From the NCBI GenBank assembly GCA_024509875.1, contig JAMPIV010008103.1, forward strand, positions 1 through 64,000: DNA of 64,000 nt, read 5' to 3'. The first letter of the stretch is position 1; each line of letters begins with the position of its first letter. Of the stretch, positions 60,406 through 64,000 are shown piece by piece. Below the pieces are notes generated by a model. It did not search any database and was not told where the DNA came from. It was given only the letters and a program-made list of their open reading frames with translations. Source of the stretch: Oreohelix idahoensis. Lineage: Eukaryota > Mollusca > Gastropoda > Stylommatophora > Oreohelicidae. The position numbers and the translations under genes were made by a program.

Positions 60406-61201
60406 GCGGTTAGTTCTAGTTGTGGCGTAAGGGCCCAACGGTTTTCTCGTTGCAAGGCTGGAGGTTATGTTATTGCGGGGAGAGTTAGTCAATCATGATG
60501 ATTGATTGATTATTCATCATTATAGAGCATCGTGCTGATAGATGGTTAATATCGCTAGTGGTGGTGTAAAGCTTTGTATCCATTATACTGACGGTTGAAC
60601 TTCTGATATTCAATAATGGGATAAGTCCTTTATGAGTCCACATGTATTTATTACATAGAAGATTATAGACAATATTTCAAACAATGGTTGTCATGAAGCA
60701 TAAATATATAAAGTTCTGTTCCTTCCTTGAATTATGATTTATCTTCAATTCAGTCCTTGTCAAATAACAAATAGACAGAACGACATAACTGTATGCACGC
60801 GTGGCTGGTGATCCCAGCGACCGACAGTGAGATTATGCGTTCGTCAATAATTATAAATCTATCTCGACTTAGGTTTAGTCACTTACTAACCTGTAACATC
60901 TTCTTCCAAATCATAACATTGGACTGACCCATGTCCATCATTAATTATAATATAATCTGTGTGGCACTCCATGCCCGACACTGCATGAATACAAGGACCC
61001 GTCTTATCCGTTCGACGGTCATACAAGAAAGGGTGTGGTAACCTAGTCACGGTGCGTGACATACCAACGCACACACGTCATAATCAATCGTGTGTATCGC
61101 GTACACTAAACTAACAATTATTTACATTATATTAAACGTGGTCACCTCTTAATCTTATGCTGCTAACCTCTAGCAGACCATGCCAATAAAATACCGTAAC
61201 A
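60406..61201 (-). repeat. Region containing element F 3' LTR (outer edge unresolved)
   Basis: Ends CCGTAACA at 61201, directly next to a polypurine tract, so the LTR ends here. Its partner lies beyond the window, so the left border cannot be fixed. Plus-strand LTRs of A, C and E start TGAT, and candidate TGAT starts exist at 60497 and 60537. Short ORFs inside (60886-61074) are not convincing. Confidence 0.6.
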
Positions 61202-61248
61202 ATTCCCTGTCCACTGGGGGAAAAAAAATCTATTAGATAGATTTTTTT
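61202..61248 (-). promoter_or_regulatory. Element F polypurine tract with perfect hairpin
   Basis: On the minus strand GTGGACAGGGAAT directly precedes the LTR start TGTTACGG. Next to it (plus 61222-61248) is a perfect 12-bp inverted repeat, AAAAAAATCTAT and ATAGATTTTTTT, with loop TAG. Confidence 0.8.
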
Positions 61249-62288
61249 CAAAAAAAACCCATCTGAATGAATACCAAAAATGTTAACAATATCAAAAAAA
61301 ATTTAACAAAATTGCGGCATATGGCCTACGACGTTCTGTCTAGAACCAATGTCGTGGTCATGTCGAATAACTAACAGTCATGTAATATATTAATTATTTA
61401 TATCATACATAAATATAAATTGTAATAAGAACTAAAAGAGAATGGTAATGTTGATCTCTAATTAAATAATTAATTAACTTAAAATATGTCGTGATGAAAT
61501 GTCATGTCAGACTAATCTAAAGTGTTAAAATTAAACTAATTAACTATACTAAGTATGGAATAAGAATAAAGTTGTTGAAAATCTAATGTAAGAAAAATGA
61601 GAGGATATGTTAAAGAAAGACATAATAACGAATAAAGAATAAAGTAGAGGAAAAAAAAATGATGTATAAATTTAACTAAGTTATGTGTGTTGAACATCAA
61701 GTAAGTGTAGTATTAAGTTATTAATGCCTATCTAACTACTTTAAATAATAGTATGTGATGTATTGACATAATTATTAAATATGCAATATAATCATGTAAT
61801 TCTAAGAATATAATCAAAGAATTGTGTGAGTTTTCTTTTCTTTCTTTCATTTTTTTCAAGTTTCATTCATTTTTTTTTTTTTTTAAATTCAACTCACTTG
61901 TCATTTTAATGTGGACTAGTTTTAAAGACTAAATTAAAAGTAATTAAAATTGGATATGAAGATCCATTCGTAGTCTTGATCTTTGAATTTCCATTAGACA
62001 AAATGTTCAAGCATTCTGAATCAAGTTATATAACGAATTAGTTCGAATGGAATGTCACTTATTATCTCTGAAGTGTTTTGAAACAGTATTGTGATGAATG
62101 TAAACCAGGAAAGTCCCGGCGTAAAGACGAATATAGTGTCAATTGATTTCAGTCACTTTGCGTATAATCTGTCTTTAAGAAGCAGCTGAGTCAATGGTTC
62201 ATTCATGTGTCAAAAAGCAACGATGGTGCTATGTCCTTTGATTAAGTTTCTCTGTGAATAGTATTGTCTTTGCGACAAACAACGTGGA
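61249..62288 (-). other. Element F 3' untranslated region
   Basis: About 1 kb of very AT-rich sequence between the pol stop and the hairpin. No ORF or RNA gene seen. Confidence 0.7.
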
Positions 62289-64000
62289 TTAGGAATCGAC
62301 ATCATTAGGATTTCGAGATAAAGTATCTGCCAAGACGTTGTCGGATCCTGTGATGTACTCGATTGAGAAGTCGAAAGGTTGTAGGAGTATAGCGAATCTG
62401 GTCAGCTTTGGACTTTTGTGATTTGCTCGTCGTAGTGATGCTACGGCCCTCTGATCAGTTTGTACTACGAAAGGGGCTCCCAGTAGAAATTTCTCAAGTT
62501 TGGTTATCGCCCAAACGACGGCTAAAAGTTCGCGGTCGACAGTTGAATACTTGACTTCAGGTGGTTTGAGTTTCCGTGAGATGTAGAGGTTTGGGTGGAG
62601 GATATCGTCATGGTATTGGAGCAAACATGCGCCAATTCCGTAGTTACTCGCATCTGTACGAAGAATGAACTTTTTAGAAGCATCAGTTAGTCTCAAAATA
62701 GGTGGATTTGAAAATATATAAATTATTTGCCGAAAAATTCTGTCACATTCGTCAGTCCATGTCACCTTCACTGGCATGTCTTTCTTTAGTAATGAGGACA
62801 AGACAGCCGTGATAGATGACAAGTTAGGTACGAATCTACTGTAATATTGGACTAGACCTAACAAGCTTCTAACCTGTTTCTTCGTTTGAGGAACGGAAAT
62901 GTTTAAAATTTTTGAAACTGTACTGGGTAGTGTTCGGATATATCCAGCTCCAATAATGTGACCCAAAAAAGTGATCTCATGAAATGCTACCTGTAATTTT
63001 GTAGGTTTAGCAGTTAACTTGTACCTTCTCAAGGTATCCAAAACGTATCCAAGACCCAAAAAATGTTCCTCAAAAGATGAACTAAACAAGCATATGTCGT
63101 CTATATATGTAATAATGTCTGTTCTACCTGAAAAAATGTGTCGCATCATGCGAACAAAGGTAGCTGGAGCGTTAACAAGCCCAAAAGGCATAACGTTCCA
63201 CTGGTATAGACCTTGCGGAGTTGAAAACGCTGTGTAGTATTTAGCTTTCTCGGTTAGTGGTATCTGCCAATAACCTTTAGTTAAGTCTATCTTAGTGAAT
63301 ATAGTTGCGGTCGATAGACGTGGCAGTAAGTCATCGAGAAGTGGATGTGGTTCGCTATCAACTATCGTTTGTGCATTTAATTTTCTATAGTCGACGCATA
63401 GTCTAATGTTATTGTCCTTCTTTCGGACAATAACTAATGGAGAAGAAAATGGGGAATTACTAGTTTCGATAATTCCTAAAGATAACATCTGTTCAAGTTC
63501 CTTAGTAGTTTTAGTAAGAAAGTGTAGAGGAACAGAATAAGGATGTACCCGAATTGGAGTATCATCGTTAAGAGTGATGTCATGACTAATGACTGATGTG
63601 CGACCTGGAACATCGGTCAACACATCTGGATAAGATTGTAGAAGATCAGCAATCTTTTGATGCTGCTGCGGTGTAACCGACGAAGAGATGGTTACGTCCC
63701 GCCAAGATTCGCTAGATTGTACTACAGGTACAGGTAAAGCTAACTGTACCTCAGGAAAAGAAGATTCTTCTTCCTGGATAACAGATAAATTAGAATAGTG
63801 ACATGTAGGTCTGAAAGTGTCATCTAATTCGTGAAAGATAGCTTGTAGATGTTCAGGTCGAGTATGAAATTGCTTGAGCATATTTATGTGAAATATTTTG
63901 TGATGTCCCTTAATGTCCAGGACATAATCAACATCAGAAATCTTATTGATAACCTGGTAAGGACCGTTCCACGAGATTAGTAGTTTATTATTGTTATGTG
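62289..64000 (-). CDS. Integrase C-terminus, reverse transcriptase and RNase H (element F, partial)
   Basis: Open to the right edge of the window. The first readable residues are the GPY/F end of integrase (LISWNGPYQVINKISDV, then HINMLKQFHTRP). An acidic linker follows, and then RT: VRKKDNNIRLCVDYRKLN, KIDLTKGYWQIPL, MPFGLVNAPATF, and the catalytic TYIDDICLF near plus 63100. RNase H follows with RTDASNYG, DRELLAV, QTDQRAV and ADTLSR, then the stop at 62289. All catalytic residues visible here are present and there is no break in 1.7 kb. The integrase tail preceding RT places it in the Gmr1-like group, and by eye it is close to elements A and E. A Met at 63881 is internal, not the true start. 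Confidence 0.95.
   Translation of the reverse strand, partial: HNNNKLLISWNGPYQVINKISDVDYVLDIKGHHKIFHINMLKQFHTRPEHLQAIFHELDDTFRPTCHYSNLSVIQEEESSFPEVQLALPVPVVQSSESWRDVTISSSVTPQQHQKIADLLQSYPDVLTDVPGRTSVISHDITLNDDTPIRVHPYSVPLHFLTKTTKELEQMLSLGIIETSNSPFSSPLVIVRKKDNNIRLCVDYRKLNAQTIVDSEPHPLLDDLLPRLSTATIFTKIDLTKGYWQIPLTEKAKYYTAFSTPQGLYQWNVMPFGLVNAPATFVRMMRHIFSGRTDIITYIDDICLFSSSFEEHFLGLGYVLDTLRRYKLTAKPTKLQVAFHEITFLGHIIGAGYIRTLPSTVSKILNISVPQTKKQVRSLLGLVQYYSRFVPNLSSITAVLSSLLKKDMPVKVTWTDECDRIFRQIIYIFSNPPILRLTDASKKFILRTDASNYGIGACLLQYHDDILHPNLYISRKLKPPEVKYSTVDRELLAVVWAITKLEKFLLGAPFVVQTDQRAVASLRRANHKSPKLTRFAILLQPFDFSIEYITGSDNVLADTLSRNPNDVDS

Larger units (their letters stand above)
60497..64000 (-). mobile_element. 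Element F: Gmr1-like LTR retrotransposon, partial (left boundary approximate)
   Basis: Contains, on the minus strand, the end of integrase, RT and RNase H, a ~1 kb 3' UTR, hairpin, purine tract and 3' LTR. Gag, protease, the integrase core and the 5' LTR lie to the right of the window. The left boundary is a guess. Confidence 0.85.

Noticed and set aside
59666..60430. 254-codon ORF with 13-residue repeats
   Set aside because: It is produced by the 39-bp minisatellite, and equally long ORFs occur on the other strand and in other frames.

Overview
The window reads as intergenic or heterochromatic DNA from a multicellular invertebrate. The grounds are an AT-rich base composition, no recognisable host gene, tRNA-derived SINEs, poly(A)- and microsatellite-tailed LINEs, a mariner element, minisatellites, and at least six large LTR retrotransposons. 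A mollusc or other lophotrochozoan is my guess from the flavour of the elements; the sequence does not prove it.

Layout, with my own labels for the LTR elements. Element A (1-9261, minus) has 1081-bp LTRs and one intact 1638-codon gag-pol. A broken mariner follows (9714-11049). Element B (11536-28076, plus) has about 2.4-kb LTRs, an exact tRNA-Pro-type primer site and a decayed, internally deleted gag-pol; TSD AGAGG. Element C (19076-27183, minus) sits inside the right LTR of B (TSD AGGAG). Its 1344-bp LTRs look identical, and it carries one 641-codon coiled-coil ORF and no pol. From 28.1 to 33.5 kb there is unassigned DNA, an inverted LINE fragment with an intact ORF1 but no ORF2 (30406-32760), and a SINE (33103-33496). 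Element D (33576-42744, minus; TSD TCTGT) has 2.6-kb LTRs and an intact 1024-codon Gag-protease-integrase ORF without reverse transcriptase. A 65-bp tandem repeat and a foldback element follow. Element E (44875-54057, plus) has an almost complete but frameshifted gag-pol; it landed inside a LINE 3' fragment and later received a fragment of the same LINE family. From 54 to 60.4 kb are LINE and SINE fragments, a (CT)n tract and a 39-bp minisatellite. Element F (right end, minus, partial) has intact RT-RNase H and continues past the window.

The unifying observation is that every LTR element whose pol can be read (A, B, E, F, and D as far as it goes) has the integrase and its GPY/F module upstream of reverse transcriptase. 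The proteins are clearly Ty3/gypsy-like, yet the order is that of Ty1/copia. This is the hallmark of the Gmr1-like lineage. Several of these copies are recent but defective (B, C, D, possibly E), so the region looks like a community of non-autonomous elements served in trans by intact relatives such as A and F.

The most interesting structure not explained by ordinary annotation is a short hairpin with a 3-nt loop and a 12-14 bp stem, placed just before the polypurine tract of A, C, E and F. Its sequence differs between elements while pairing is kept. Other notable items are element C's unusual single protein, the RT-less element D, and histone-mRNA-like stem-loops in and near the LINE ORF1 element.
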